Made by a program: the position numbers and the translations under genes
In this document: positions 9,172 through 18,646 of the stretch, one piece after another
Layout of the letters: each line of letters starts with the position of its first letter
Numbering within the stretch: position 1 is the stretch's first letter
Assembly: GCF_009882915.1 (NCBI RefSeq)
Contig: NZ_WTUW01000002.1
Location: 868,309 to 932,308, forward strand
Length of the DNA: 64,000 bases
Direction: 5' to 3'
DNA from: Sneathiella litorea
GTDB lineage: Bacteria > Pseudomonadota > Alphaproteobacteria > Sneathiellales > Sneathiellaceae
Notes under the pieces: model-generated
Told to the model about the DNA's origin: nothing
Databases searched by the model: none
The model's input: the letters and a program-made list of their open reading frames with translations, nothing else

Positions 9172-10167
9172 CTATCCCGTCAGTGAGGCTTCATGATCCT
9201 GATGGCCCGGTTGTTCCAGATAATCGGCAACGGCCTCCATCAGATAGCTGACGAACTGGATCAACATGGTCACCGCGAACACGGCAAGAAATCCGGCCAT
9301 AAGATATTTCACCTGCATGCCGAAACCGGACTGGCTCACTTCAAAATTTGCAAGCGGACTGTATATGATGGCCGCCTTGCTCCCCATGCCGACAAACAGG
9401 ATCGTCCAGCAGAGCGTGATCCCCATAAACAGGGTGCCGAGTGCATTGACGAAACCTTTAGTCTTGTTGGTAAAGCCGGCATAGAAAACGTCAACGCGCA
9501 CATGCCCTTCCTCAACAAGGGTGTAGGCACTGGCAAACAGAAACAGCGCCGCGTACCAGAAACGGACCAGATCCCCCATGAAAGCCTGTTCATAGGAGAA
9601 GATGAAACGCGAGATAACAATCCCCAATTCAGCAAAGACAACCAAAAGGGCCAACCACTGGAATCCCAGAGTGCGGGACCGAAGGGCAATCAGGAGCGAT
9701 AGAAAGATCAGCGGTAAATGGACATAAGGACCGCGGAAATGCACGCGTCCCAGTTCAGCATTCAGATAGTCGCCGACAATATAGGGAAGCAATCCCTCTA
9801 TCCGGAGGAATGAAAGGGATGTGTCAGCAATGCCAACAATGAATACAGCCCAGAAGGCCGCCCGGACCAGATAGGTATTGAAACGGGTAATCATCTTCGC
9901 CTCGTCCCGCAAATGTCGGCTCGCAGTGCGGCGAACAAGGACAACGGCAAAAACAATTCCGGCGACATATGTTCCCAGCTGTATCCAAGCCTTAAACGTT
10001 GTGTCGCCGTCGCCGAAAATATGTCCTATCCCAGGCCATTCAAGAACGAAAATCAGGTAATTATTGAAAAAATAGATTGGCAGCGCAACCAACATACACC
10101 AGCCAAAGATACGAACGGCCCATTGTAGCCCGTGGTTAGATGCATATACATCTTCCGCCTTCGTCAT
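9172..10167 (-). CDS. dctQ: TRAP transporter small permease DctQ, long form
   Basis: A 331-residue inner-membrane protein. The C-terminal ~170 residues contain the DctQ pattern, including LVEEGHVRVDVFY near residue 225 and four membrane helices. The N-terminal ~150 residues add three or four further helices, so the protein is nearly twice the size of the 171-residue DctQ at 11877. Long DctQ proteins of this sort go with large DctM proteins in 2-oxoacid/lactate-type TRAP systems. The frame is open to 10221, but ATG 10167 is preceded by GGGAGG at 6 bases and is the better start. It supports the DctM subunit during import. Confidence 0.88.
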   Translation of the reverse strand: MTKAEDVYASNHGLQWAVRIFGWCMLVALPIYFFNNYLIFVLEWPGIGHIFGDGDTTFKAWIQLGTYVAGIVFAVVLVRRTASRHLRDEAKMITRFNTYLVRAAFWAVFIVGIADTSLSFLRIEGLLPYIVGDYLNAELGRVHFRGPYVHLPLIFLSLLIALRSRTLGFQWLALLVVFAELGIVISRFIFSYEQAFMGDLVRFWYAALFLFASAYTLVEEGHVRVDVFYAGFTNKTKGFVNALGTLFMGITLCWTILFVGMGSKAAIIYSPLANFEVSQSGFGMQVKYLMAGFLAVFAVTMLIQFVSYLMEAVADYLEQPGHQDHEASLTG

Positions 10168-10187
10168 AAGCGCCTCCCATAGTGGAA

Positions 10188-10211
10188 GGGGCGAGATTTC
10201 TGTCCCGCCCC
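10188..10211 (-). promoter_or_regulatory. Hairpin between dctP and dctQ
   Basis: GGGGCG (10188-10193) and CGCCCC (10206-10211) form a 6-bp GC stem in the 64-bp gap between dctP and dctQ. No T-run follows. A stem here could protect the abundant binding-protein message or partly terminate transcription, as is common after periplasmic-binding-protein genes. Confidence 0.4.
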
Positions 10212-10231
10212 CGCCGTGCAACTCATGCTAT

Positions 10232-11323
10232 TTAAATTCCCAGAACCCGGTTCCGCTGGTTCGAGAACGCGACCTCCGCGATCTTCTGATATCCCCCGAT
10301 TTCCCGGAGGTTCATCTGGAAGGAATCGTCGATCTTCGTGGCAAGGGCGCTATGGGCGCGTGTTTCCTCGAAGACGGCTGCGGCGGCTTCGGCAAAGGCG
10401 TCATACACGTCGTCACTGAATTCTTTGAGAACAACACCATTTTCCGTGATCATCTTCTGCAGATATTCACCGTTAAGAGCCTGAGCCTCTTCATACTGCG
10501 CGGCATGCTCTTCCATGCAGCAGACCGTAATCAGGTCCTGTTCCCATTTCGTGAGGCTTGTCCACCAGGATTTGTTCATGCCGAAGGCAAGTCCCCCACC
10601 CGGCTCATGCATGCCCGGATAGTAGTAATATTTGGCGGCTTCGTAGAATTTCAGGAAGTAGTCGTTGTAAGGACCAACCCATTCCGTTGCGTCAATTGCG
10701 CCGGAAACAAGGTTTTCATAGATCTGCCCACCAGGAAGAGAGACAACAGACGCGCCGAGCTTGGCAATAACGTCGCCGCCGAGACCCGGCATACGGAACT
10801 TGAGGCCCTTGAAATCTTCGGCCGAGTTCACTTCCTTGTTGAACCAACCCCCCATCTGGGTACCGGTTGCGCCGCAAGGCAGTGCCTTTAGCCCAAATTC
10901 GCCGGACATTTCATCCCAGAGATCCTGACCGCCTTTGAACTTGATCCAGGCGTTCCATTCCACCGTGGTCATGCCAAGCGGCACGGAAGTGAAATAGGCG
11001 AAGCCCGGATGCTTGCCTTTCCAGTAATAGTCAGCGCCGATATAGGCTTGCGCATTACCGGAGGCAACTTCGTCGAACGAGTCGAAGGCGCCAACCCGCT
11101 CACCGGCAGCGAAATAGTTTACCGTGATACGGCCTTCACTTACCTCAGTGATACGTGCACAAAGACGCTGGGCGCTGATTCCAAGCCCCGGAAAATCCCG
11201 CGGCCAGGTGGAGACAACTGTCATCTCCCGGCGTTCCTGTGCGAGCGCAGGTGCCGCAAAAGGTGCCGCAGCAACTCCGGCACCAGCAATTGCAGCGCCT
11301 GTTAAAAACTTGCGTCGTTCCAT
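10232..11323 (-). CDS. dctP: TRAP substrate-binding protein DctP, 2-oxoacid/lactate type, Tat-exported
   Basis: A 363-residue periplasmic binding protein. The N-terminus, M-E-R-R-K-F-L-T-G then an Ala-rich stretch ending A-L-A-Q, is a twin-arginine signal peptide. Residues ~160-230 carry GLKFRMPGLGGDVIAKLGA, LPGGQIYENL and GAIDATEWVGPYND. These match the DctP subgroup that includes TakP of Rhodobacter sphaeroides (2-oxoacids) and the Thermus lactate-binding protein. A 2-oxomonocarboxylate or lactate ligand is therefore likely, but this is inference from motif similarity. The ATG follows GGGAGGAA at good distance. First gene of the operon, divergent from the second TRAP system. Confidence 0.9.
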   Translation of the reverse strand: MERRKFLTGAAIAGAGVAAAPFAAPALAQERREMTVVSTWPRDFPGLGISAQRLCARITEVSEGRITVNYFAAGERVGAFDSFDEVASGNAQAYIGADYYWKGKHPGFAYFTSVPLGMTTVEWNAWIKFKGGQDLWDEMSGEFGLKALPCGATGTQMGGWFNKEVNSAEDFKGLKFRMPGLGGDVIAKLGASVVSLPGGQIYENLVSGAIDATEWVGPYNDYFLKFYEAAKYYYYPGMHEPGGGLAFGMNKSWWTSLTKWEQDLITVCCMEEHAAQYEEAQALNGEYLQKMITENGVVLKEFSDDVYDAFAEAAAAVFEETRAHSALATKIDDSFQMNLREIGGYQKIAEVAFSNQRNRVLGI

Positions 11324-11876
11324 AAAATGTTCCTCCCATTTTGAAACTGAAAGACGGATTGGCCCGCCCCTCGATATTAGCTTTCATGTAACAGATTGTT
11401 CGCGGGGTTTCGGTGATCTGCTTTGGTGCAGATTTCTATTCTTCCAGCATCATGTGCCGGTATTTTTAGATTTCGCGAATTTTCCCTGTTGATCGCATTT
11501 TGCAGGAAGACAGATCAAATACAAGGCAAATTTTCATATTCAAAAATTCGCATATTATTGACATCTTCTATTATTATGGTTGAATATAAAGATTTAAATA
11601 GTTGTTTTTATTATCTATATTTTATTTTTACTCATTTTATTTGCGATTGATAAAATTCTCATCACCTTTTCTTGAAAGTTGTTTGAAAAAAGGCTTTTAT
11701 TCCCGATACTTAAGGCGAATGACGTCAAATTCCACGGTAATTTCTCGAATCTGGAGCGTTTTTTTATTACGCTCAAGCCAAATTTCCCCACAGTTGCCAA
11801 ATTCCGGCGGCTCCCCTATAACGCCGATAGTTCTGGTAGATTGGGGCCAAGGCCCTGTAATTTGGAAGAAATCTGT
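11324..11876. promoter_or_regulatory. 553-bp AT-rich divergent intergenic region between two TRAP systems
   Basis: No gene is evident here. The only ordered element I find is the inverted repeat ATCTGC-N6-GCAGAT at 11416-11433, about 95 bases upstream of the dctP start. It could be an operator. The part from 11540 to 11700 is very AT-rich, with several T-runs. Promoters for both operons must lie in this gap, but I cannot place them with confidence. Confidence 0.4.
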
Positions 11877-12392
11877 GTGACCCGCCTCACCTCACTTGCC
11901 GGATTACTCGATACACTGAGTGCCGCCATTGGAAAATATGTTTCCTGGCTGGCGGTGTTTATGGTGCTCGCGCAGTTTGGGCTGGTCCTTGCCCGCTATG
12001 TCTTTGGCATCGGCCTGGTCGCCTTACAGGAGAGCATCATCTACAGTTTTGCGTTGCTTTTCATGCTGGGGGCGGCTGATACCCTGCGCCGTGGCGGCCA
12101 TGTGCGCATTGATATTCTCTATGGCAAGCTGCCCGTGAAAGGTAAGGCGGTCATTGATCTTTTGGGTACCCTGTTCCTGTTAATTCCGGTTTGCCTGGTG
12201 ATCCTGATCATCAGCTGGCCCTATGTCGCCGGTTCCTGGATAATCCTTGAAGGCTCACGCGAAAGCTCTGGCCTACCCGTCCTCTACTTGATGAAATCAC
12301 TGTTGTTGGTCTTTCCAGTCCTGCTAATTCTACAAGGGCTCGCTGTGGCATGCCGGGCCCTTGCTCAACTCCGTTCCGGGGTTTCAACATGA
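11877..12392 (+). CDS. TRAP transporter small permease DctQ (second system)
   Basis: A 171-residue inner-membrane protein with four hydrophobic helices and the DctQ signature DTLRRGGHVRIDILY around residues 77-91. The size is normal for the family. The frame is open upstream to 11679, but that part is not protein-like. GTG 11877 is preceded by GGAAGAA at 6 bases, so I use it. Its stop overlaps the start of the following dctM by four bases (ATGA), which suggests translational coupling. No binding-protein gene accompanies this pair. Confidence 0.85.
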   Translation: MTRLTSLAGLLDTLSAAIGKYVSWLAVFMVLAQFGLVLARYVFGIGLVALQESIIYSFALLFMLGAADTLRRGGHVRIDILYGKLPVKGKAVIDLLGTLFLLIPVCLVILIISWPYVAGSWIILEGSRESSGLPVLYLMKSLLLVFPVLLILQGLAVACRALAQLRSGVST

Positions 12393-13966
12393 TCCTTCCG
12401 GAATATCTCGCCATCGGGCTTTTCGCGCTCACCATCCTCAGTCTGATGGCAGGGTATCCGGTGGCATTCACACTCGCTGGCAGCGCCCTTTTTATGGGCG
12501 CGCTAGGCTGGATGCTAGGCGTATTCGACCCCTCCCTCTTGGGCGCCATCCCGTCCCGTATCTTCGGGGTCGCCATGTGGAACGAGACCCTGCTTGCGGT
12601 ACCGCTTTTTATCTTCATGGGGATCATGCTGGAAAAATCGCGGGTGGCGGAGGAGCTCTTGAACGCCATGGGGCGCCTGTTTGGCAGTTTGCGCGGCGGC
12701 CTCGGGATTTCCGTGTTTATTGTCGGGGCCTTGCTTGCCGCATCAACCGGGATTGTCGGTGCGGCAGTTGTCACCATGGGGTTGATGTCCCTGCCGACCA
12801 TGCTGAAAAAGGGCTATGATCCAAGGCTTGCCACCGGGTCGATCTGTGCGGCGGGTACCCTTGGCCAAATCATTCCGCCGTCCATCGTTCTGATTATCCT
12901 CGCGGAACAAATTTCCAACGCCTATGTCGCCGCGCAATCCCTGAAAGGCAACTGGTCTCCGGAGCCGGTCTCCGTTGGCGATCTTTTCGCCGGTGCACTC
13001 ATTCCCGGCCTGATCCTCGTCGGGCTCTACATTTCCTATCAGGTTATAATCGCCTTCCTTAAACCGGAAAGTTCACCGGCAATATTGGAAGAGGACGGGA
13101 CCGCAGCGGACGAAAACCTGATCCCCAGCCTGCTTCGCTCCCTCCTGCCGCCGGTGATCTTGATTATTGCGGTGCTGGGCTCGATTCTGCTCGGGATTGC
13201 GACCCCGACAGAGGCGGCGTCCGTCGGCGCGATCGGGGCAATCCTGCTGGCCGCGCTCCGGATCGATGGCCCGGCGACAGCGCTGCTCTATGTGGCCGGG
13301 GCGAGCATTGTCCTTGTGCTGTTTCTTGCCAATATCACTGACCTGAAAGGCATTGCTACGGAGGGAATCAATTTTGCCGCCGCGCTCGCCTTTCTTCTTC
13401 TCGCCCTTGCGGTGGCCGGTCTCGCCCTGGCCCTGTTCCGGCTCCTCCAGGACAACATCCTGAAGGAGGTCTGCCAGTCAACCATGGAGATGACGGCAAT
13501 GGTGTTTGTTATCCTGATCGGAGCGACCATCTTCAGCCTCGTCTTCCGGGGGCTTGGCGGGGATGAGCTTGTCTATCGACTACTCAGCGATCTTCCGGGC
13601 GGGCGCTTCGCTGCCCTGCTTGTGGTCATGGGAATTATTTTTGTGCTGGGCTTTTTCCTCGATTTTGTCGAGATTGCCTTCGTCGTGGTACCGGTGGTCG
13701 CGCCGGTGCTGCTGCTCATGGATATCAGCCCGATCTGGCTTGGCATCATGATCGCGCTCAACTTGCAGACATCCTTCCTGACACCGCCCTTTGGTTTCGC
13801 CCTTTTCTACCTCCGCGGCGTTGCCCCGCCTGAAGTTTCGACTGGCGTTATCTACCGGGGGGTGATCCCTTTTGTCCTTCTGCAGCTTGTTGCGCTAAGC
13901 CTGCTCGCCGCCTTTCCGGCACTTGCGACATGGCTACCGTATTATCTCAACGGCGCGAGCTACTAA
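12389..13966 (+). CDS. TRAP transporter large permease DctM (second system)
   Basis: A 525-residue permease with the standard DctM motifs: P-L-F-I-F-M-G-I-M-L near residue 73, T-L-G-Q-I-I-P-P-S-I near 155 and L-N-L-Q-T-S-F-L-T-P-P near 460. It ends shortly after the last helix, without the long tail of the DctM at 6507-9161. The two share many identical blocks, so this pair probably arose by duplication or belongs to the same TRAP subfamily. No dctP follows; bioY comes next on the opposite strand. It may use the DctP encoded across the divergent gap, or one elsewhere in the genome. Confidence 0.9.
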   Translation: MILPEYLAIGLFALTILSLMAGYPVAFTLAGSALFMGALGWMLGVFDPSLLGAIPSRIFGVAMWNETLLAVPLFIFMGIMLEKSRVAEELLNAMGRLFGSLRGGLGISVFIVGALLAASTGIVGAAVVTMGLMSLPTMLKKGYDPRLATGSICAAGTLGQIIPPSIVLIILAEQISNAYVAAQSLKGNWSPEPVSVGDLFAGALIPGLILVGLYISYQVIIAFLKPESSPAILEEDGTAADENLIPSLLRSLLPPVILIIAVLGSILLGIATPTEAASVGAIGAILLAALRIDGPATALLYVAGASIVLVLFLANITDLKGIATEGINFAAALAFLLLALAVAGLALALFRLLQDNILKEVCQSTMEMTAMVFVILIGATIFSLVFRGLGGDELVYRLLSDLPGGRFAALLVVMGIIFVLGFFLDFVEIAFVVVPVVAPVLLLMDISPIWLGIMIALNLQTSFLTPPFGFALFYLRGVAPPEVSTGVIYRGVIPFVLLQLVALSLLAAFPALATWLPYYLNGASY

Positions 13967-14005
13967 AAAAAACAGGCGGGAAACATTTCCTGCTCCCCGC
14001 CTGCC
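13967..14005 (-). terminator. Rho-independent terminator of bioY
   Basis: Read on the minus strand, CAGGCGGG pairs with CCCGCCTG (plus-strand arms 13998-14005 and 13975-13982) and is followed by an eight-T run. It ends the bioY transcript and lies just past the convergent dctM stop. Confidence 0.75.
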
Positions 14006-14029
14006 TGATGTTTGTTCGGTCTGTTTTGC

Positions 14030-14626
14030 TTATTTGCGGATTTTACCGACCAGATTGCCAACGATCGGCAAAAGGGCAACAGCCAGTGCAATCTTGACCA
14101 TACCGCCAACGATGAAGGGATAGAAACCGGAGACCAGGGCCGCCTCAAACCCGATCAGGGTGGAGAGCCAGGAAAGGCCACCTGCAAAAATCACGGCGGT
14201 GCCAAGGGTCATGGCAACAGTACTTTTCAGAATCGTCGCGCCCCAACCCTTTTCAACCAGGTAACCAACCAGAGCCGCCGCCGCAACGAAGCCATAGATA
14301 TAACCGGCCGTCGGACCGACGAGGGAAGCCAAGCTGCCACCGCTTGAGAATACGGGCAGACCCATCGCGCCTTCCGCGATATAAAGCGCCACCGTTGCCC
14401 CACCAAGACGCCAGCCGTAAACTGCGCCAATCAGAGAGGCCGCCAAGGTCTGCATCGTCATGGGAACCGGCCACATAGGGACGGCGATCTGCGCGGAGAT
14501 TGCCATAATCATGCTGCCTGCCAATGCCAGAATGGCAAGGCGGAAGATCTTTGACGAAGTGGAAGCCTCTGCATCAACGCTCCACAGAGCGCCAATCAGG
14601 GTGGAAGAAGTCTCAGACGAAGCCAT
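14030..14626 (-). CDS. bioY: Biotin ECF-transporter S component BioY
   Basis: A 198-residue inner-membrane protein with about six helices. The stretch AQIAVPMWPVPMTMQT (residues ~44-59) and the later GPTAGYIYGF are characteristic of BioY, the substrate-specific subunit of energy-coupling-factor biotin uptake. No bioM or bioN gene is nearby, which is common, since BioY can act alone or with a shared ECF module. The frame extends to 14662, but ATG 14626 has AAGGAT in front. The upstream gap contains CAAACGAACGTTTG (14679-14692), a near-palindrome that does not look like a known BirA or BioR site. Confidence 0.9.
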   Translation of the reverse strand: MASSETSSTLIGALWSVDAEASTSSKIFRLAILALAGSMIMAISAQIAVPMWPVPMTMQTLAASLIGAVYGWRLGGATVALYIAEGAMGLPVFSSGGSLASLVGPTAGYIYGFVAAAALVGYLVEKGWGATILKSTVAMTLGTAVIFAGGLSWLSTLIGFEAALVSGFYPFIVGGMVKIALAVALLPIVGNLVGKIRK

Positions 14627-14726
14627 TTTGGATCCTTTCACTAAACGCCCGAACGGGCCCATAAAAGGCGCAGGCTACCAAACGAACGTTTGCTTCACAA
14701 CCTGTATTTACATTAACTTGGTAGAG

Positions 14727-16343
14727 TTATTTGGATTTCTTCTTGCGTTTTCTGAAATCGACAGTACCCGGCTGCTCCCGTGGATCGACGTCGGGCCCGA
14801 AAATCTTTGCTTTCTGGATTTTCTGGGTGCCTGTTGTCGGCAGATCATCCAGAAAAAGTATATAGCCCGGCGTCTTGAAATAGGCAAGGCTGCCATTGGA
14901 GTAGTTGAAGATGTCCTCCGCCTTCTCGCTTGAGGCTGCGATTCCTTCCATCAGCACGATGCAGGCCATCACTTCCTCCTCACGGAGCTCGTCCTTCACT
15001 GAAATGACCGCGACTTTTGCCACGTCATCATGCGCCTGCAGCACGGCTTCGACCTCTGCCGCCGCAATATTCTCCCCGGAACGGCGAATGATATTCTTCT
15101 TGCGATCGACGAAATAAAGCATACCGCTCTCATCCTGGCGCACGGTATCGCCGGTATGAAACCAGCCCCCTTTCCAGACTTCCTCGGTCGCCGCCTCATT
15201 CTTGAGATAGCCTGCGAAAAAACCGCGCCGTGGATCGTCACCCGCGCAATTCACCAGCAATTCCCCTTCAGTGCCAGCCGGGACGTCCCGGTCCTTATCA
15301 TCGACGACGCGGGCCTGCAACTCGTCGGTGGGGCGGCCGAAGGCACGGGTATGAATTTGTCTCGGCTCCATGCTATCCGCGAGAATACGTCCGGTTTCCG
15401 TCATGCCCCAGACTTCGACCAGCGGAAAGCCGAAACGCTTTTCAAACACCTCATGCAGCTCTGGCTCGACCCCGGCACCAAGCCCGAAGCGAACATAATG
15501 CGCGGTGTCGAGATTACTTTTTGGCTGATTCAAAAGAAGTGGCGGCACTATTCCAAGATAATGAATGATGGTCGCCCGGGTCTCAACAACCTCTTGCCAC
15601 CAAGTCGTCGGGTGGAACCGATCCGGGATGACCAGACATCCCCCGGACAGGATCATGCAGACAAAAGAGACTGCGCCCGCATTCATATGAAAGAGCGGCA
15701 GGGGATTATAGACTCTCTCCTCCCCCTCCCGGATGGTGGCGACACCGCCGAGTTCCATGTAGGTCCGGCCAGCGGTCAGGAAATAGTCATTGGTCAGGAT
15801 GCAGCCCTTCGGCCGCCCAGTCGTGCCGGAGGTATAGAGCAGGCTGACCTCGCTCATCAAACCGGGGGTGGAACCGGGATTAGGGGCCGGTCGGGGCCGT
15901 GGCAAATGACCGGAGAACCGTTCAAACATCACAACAGGTAGAGGGCGCTCGCGTTCTGATGCCGCCGCCTGCACATCTTTTGCCCGCTCCTCAATCGTGA
16001 CCACAAGATCGACATCGGAATGGTCCAGCAGATAGAGCATCTCATCGTGCAGGTAGTCGGGATTTAGTGGCACACAGGAAACGCCCAGGGAATTTGCCGC
16101 CAACAGATGAAGAAGGTAATCCGGCCGATTCTCAAGGAGATAAGCAACCCGGTTTCCGTGGGAGAAACCTGACGAACGGTATGTCGACCTCAACCGCGCG
16201 ACCTCTTCCGCCGCCTCCGCATAGGTGATCTCGACGCCGTCGGGATGATAACTTCGTTTGTCATAGGCCGGAACGCAGAGAAAAGCGTTGTCAGGATATT
16301 TCGCTACGGTTGTGCAAAAGGCCTCATAAACTGTCGTCATCAT
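14727..16343 (-). CDS. Acyl-CoA synthetase, AMP-forming (CaiC/FadD-like)
   Basis: A 538-residue cytoplasmic adenylate-forming enzyme. The phosphate-binding loop YTSGTTGRPKG is at residues 170-180, the adenine motif W-G-M-T-E-T-G near 315, and the hinge motif GWFHTGDTVRQDESGMLYF then DRKKNIIRRSGENIAA near 395-425. A C-terminal Lys in G-T-Q-K-I-Q-K near 515 fits the catalytic lysine. The enzyme activates a carboxylic acid to an acyl-CoA through an acyl-AMP. Overall it looks most like carnitine/crotonobetaine-CoA ligase or medium-to-long-chain acyl-CoA ligases; the substrate is not certain. It follows parC on the same strand with a 32-bp gap. Confidence 0.82.
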   Translation of the reverse strand: MMTTVYEAFCTTVAKYPDNAFLCVPAYDKRSYHPDGVEITYAEAAEEVARLRSTYRSSGFSHGNRVAYLLENRPDYLLHLLAANSLGVSCVPLNPDYLHDEMLYLLDHSDVDLVVTIEERAKDVQAAASERERPLPVVMFERFSGHLPRPRPAPNPGSTPGLMSEVSLLYTSGTTGRPKGCILTNDYFLTAGRTYMELGGVATIREGEERVYNPLPLFHMNAGAVSFVCMILSGGCLVIPDRFHPTTWWQEVVETRATIIHYLGIVPPLLLNQPKSNLDTAHYVRFGLGAGVEPELHEVFEKRFGFPLVEVWGMTETGRILADSMEPRQIHTRAFGRPTDELQARVVDDKDRDVPAGTEGELLVNCAGDDPRRGFFAGYLKNEAATEEVWKGGWFHTGDTVRQDESGMLYFVDRKKNIIRRSGENIAAAEVEAVLQAHDDVAKVAVISVKDELREEEVMACIVLMEGIAASSEKAEDIFNYSNGSLAYFKTPGYILFLDDLPTTGTQKIQKAKIFGPDVDPREQPGTVDFRKRKKKSK

Positions 16344-16375
16344 CCCCTCATCTTGCTAACAAAACCGAAAATGGA

Positions 16376-18604
16376 CTAGCTGAACTTGTTGCTCTTGTTA
16401 AAGCCGCGTGGCGGGAGCCGGCCGGCATTGCCACGCCGGGTGTACCAGCCGGTGAGGTCCGTCTCGGTTCGGGTGCGTTCCCCGGATTTCCAGGTGAGCC
16501 CAGCTTCCTTCGTGAAGGTCTTGATGTCCGACAGCCCACCATCCTTATAGCGCTGCAGGGTAACGCCGCGCCCACGCGACATTTCACCAAGTTCCTCCAG
16601 TGCGAAACAGTTAAGCTTTCGGTTGTCGCCAATTACCGCAACACTATCCCCGTCGACATCAATACAGAATGCCGCTTCATTATCGCCAGAGACATTGAGA
16701 ACCTGCTTGCCGTTACGGGTCTGGGCAATAACGCTGTTTTCATCGACGATGAATCCACGCCCGTCACTGGAGGCAACGAGCAGTTTCCGGTCCGCCTTAT
16801 GCACGAAGAGCGAGACAATATCCTGATCATTACCCAGATCGATCATCAGCCGCACCGGCTCCCCATGCCCGCGCCCGCGCGGAAGCTTGTCGCAACCGAT
16901 GGTATAGAACCGGCCATTGGTCGCGAACAAGACCAGCTTGTCTGTTGTTTCCGCCTTGATCCAGAAGCGACCCTTGTCACCGTCCTTGTATTTCTCGGTG
17001 CCCGTTTCATCCACATGCCCTTTCAGCGCGCGGATCCAGCCCTTGTCCGAACAGATGACGGTAATCGGCTCCTTCTCGATCATCGCCTCCAGCGGGATAT
17101 CGGGCAACTCCTGCGCCTCACCGATACGGGTTCTGCGTTCAGAGATTTCCGGCATCCCGGAAAGCGTCTTTTTCATCTCGCGAATCTCTTCGGCGATGGC
17201 GCTTCTTTGCAGGTCTTCGCTTTCAAGCAGCGCCTCAAGATCGGCCTTCTCCTTGCTCAGGCTGTCATGCTCCGTGCGGAGTTCCATTTCCTCCAGCTTG
17301 CGCAGGGAACGGAGCCGCATATTGAGGATTGCCTCAGCCTGATTCTCGGTCAGCTTGAAGGTGTCGATCAGGCTTTGCTTCGGATGATCCTCCTCGCGAA
17401 TAATGCGGATCACCTCATCCAGATTGAGGAAGACAATCAGATAGCCTTCCAGGACTTCCAACCTTGCCTCGATCTTGCCAAGCCGGAATTTCGAGCGGCG
17501 GACCAGCACCTCAAAGCGATGGTCGAGGAACGCAAGCAGCACTTCCCTGAGGCTCATCACACGTGGTGTCTGGGTCGCATCAAGCACATTCATGTTAAGC
17601 GAAAAGCGCGTTTCCAGATCGCTGAGCCGGAACAGGCCCTGCATCAGCATCTCGGCCTCGACATTCTTGCTGCGCGGCTCCAGCACAAGGCGGATATCTT
17701 CCGCCGATTCATCGCGCACATCGGCGAGGAACGGAAGTTTCCGAGTCTGGATCAAATCTGCAATCCGCTCGATCAGCTTGCTTTTCTGCACCTGATAGGG
17801 AATTTCAGTCACGACAATCTGGTAGGTGCCTCGGCCGAGATCCTCCACTTCCCATGTCGCCCGCTGGCGGAAGCTACCGCGACCGGTCAGATAAGCTTCG
17901 CGGATATTCTCCGGCTTCTCCACCAGTTCTCCGCCGGTCGGGAAATCGGGACCGGGAATATATTCCATCAGCTTATCAATCCCGGCATTCGGGAACTTGA
18001 TCAGATGAAGCAATGCATTTAAAAGTTCAATCGCGTTGTGCGGCGCGATCGAGGTCGCCATGCCAACTGCAATGCCCGAGGACCCATTGGCGAGCAAATT
18101 CGGAAAAGCGGCCGGCAGGACGACAGGCTCTTTATCCTCTCCATCATAAGTGGGACGGAAATTCACCGTATCCTGATCAATATCCCGAAGCAGCATTTCC
18201 GCGATAACGGTAAGGCGCGCTTCCGTATAACGCATGGCCGCCGCATTATCGCCGTCGATATTGCCGAAGTTGCCCTGCCCTTCCACCAGCGTATAGCGTT
18301 GGGCAAATTCCTGCGCGAGCCGGACCAGCGCATCATAGACCGACTGGTCACCATGCGGATGGTATTTACCGATCACATCGCCGACCACGCGGGCGCATTT
18401 CTTGAAGCCCGATCCCGGATCGAGCTTGAGCAGCCTCATCGCATACAGAAGGCGCCGGTGTACCGGCTTCAATCCGTCGCGGACATCAGGAAGCGAACGG
18501 GACATGATGGTGGACATCGCATAGGCAAGATAGCGCTCGCTTATGGCGTCCTTTAGCGAGGTCTGGACGATCTCGCCGGGTCTAATAGGGGAATGGTCAC
18601 TCAT
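16376..18604 (-). CDS. parC: DNA topoisomerase IV subunit A
   Basis: A 742-residue type IIA topoisomerase subunit. The catalytic tyrosine lies in [12 protein letters not shown] (Tyr126). The quinolone-resistance region reads [19 protein letters not shown], so the position of E. coli ParC Ser80 is Gln87 and that of Glu84 is Asp91. The middle has the coiled-coil arm (~residues 370-480). The C-terminal beta-pinwheel is shorter than in GyrA and lacks the GyrA box, which supports ParC. It decatenates daughter chromosomes with ParE, not in the window. It sits 42 bases downstream of recO. Confidence 0.93.
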   Translation of the reverse strand: MSDHSPIRPGEIVQTSLKDAISERYLAYAMSTIMSRSLPDVRDGLKPVHRRLLYAMRLLKLDPGSGFKKCARVVGDVIGKYHPHGDQSVYDALVRLAQEFAQRYTLVEGQGNFGNIDGDNAAAMRYTEARLTVIAEMLLRDIDQDTVNFRPTYDGEDKEPVVLPAAFPNLLANGSSGIAVGMATSIAPHNAIELLNALLHLIKFPNAGIDKLMEYIPGPDFPTGGELVEKPENIREAYLTGRGSFRQRATWEVEDLGRGTYQIVVTEIPYQVQKSKLIERIADLIQTRKLPFLADVRDESAEDIRLVLEPRSKNVEAEMLMQGLFRLSDLETRFSLNMNVLDATQTPRVMSLREVLLAFLDHRFEVLVRRSKFRLGKIEARLEVLEGYLIVFLNLDEVIRIIREEDHPKQSLIDTFKLTENQAEAILNMRLRSLRKLEEMELRTEHDSLSKEKADLEALLESEDLQRSAIAEEIREMKKTLSGMPEISERRTRIGEAQELPDIPLEAMIEKEPITVICSDKGWIRALKGHVDETGTEKYKDGDKGRFWIKAETTDKLVLFATNGRFYTIGCDKLPRGRGHGEPVRLMIDLGNDQDIVSLFVHKADRKLLVASSDGRGFIVDENSVIAQTRNGKQVLNVSGDNEAAFCIDVDGDSVAVIGDNRKLNCFALEELGEMSRGRGVTLQRYKDGGLSDIKTFTKEAGLTWKSGERTRTETDLTGWYTRRGNAGRLPPRGFNKSNKFS

Positions 18605-18646
18605 GCTCCCTATATACCACCTGATTTTGCTTTGGGGAGGGAAAAA

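Noticed and set aside
14679-14692. CAAACGAACGTTTG as a biotin operator upstream of bioY
   Set aside because: It does not match the BirA or BioR site patterns, and a 12-of-14 dyad can occur by chance. Noted only in the bioY entry.
16310-18022. A 570-codon open frame on the plus strand opposite parC
   Set aside because: It lies wholly within parC and the end of the ligase gene, and its translation is a His/Gln/Arg-rich shadow with no domain. parC on the other strand has all catalytic motifs.
16376-18604. Gln87 in ParC as a quinolone-resistance change
   Set aside because: The Ser80-equivalent is Gln within H-P-H-G-D-Q-S-V-Y, which I believe is common in alphaproteobacterial ParC. There is no reason to see it as acquired resistance.
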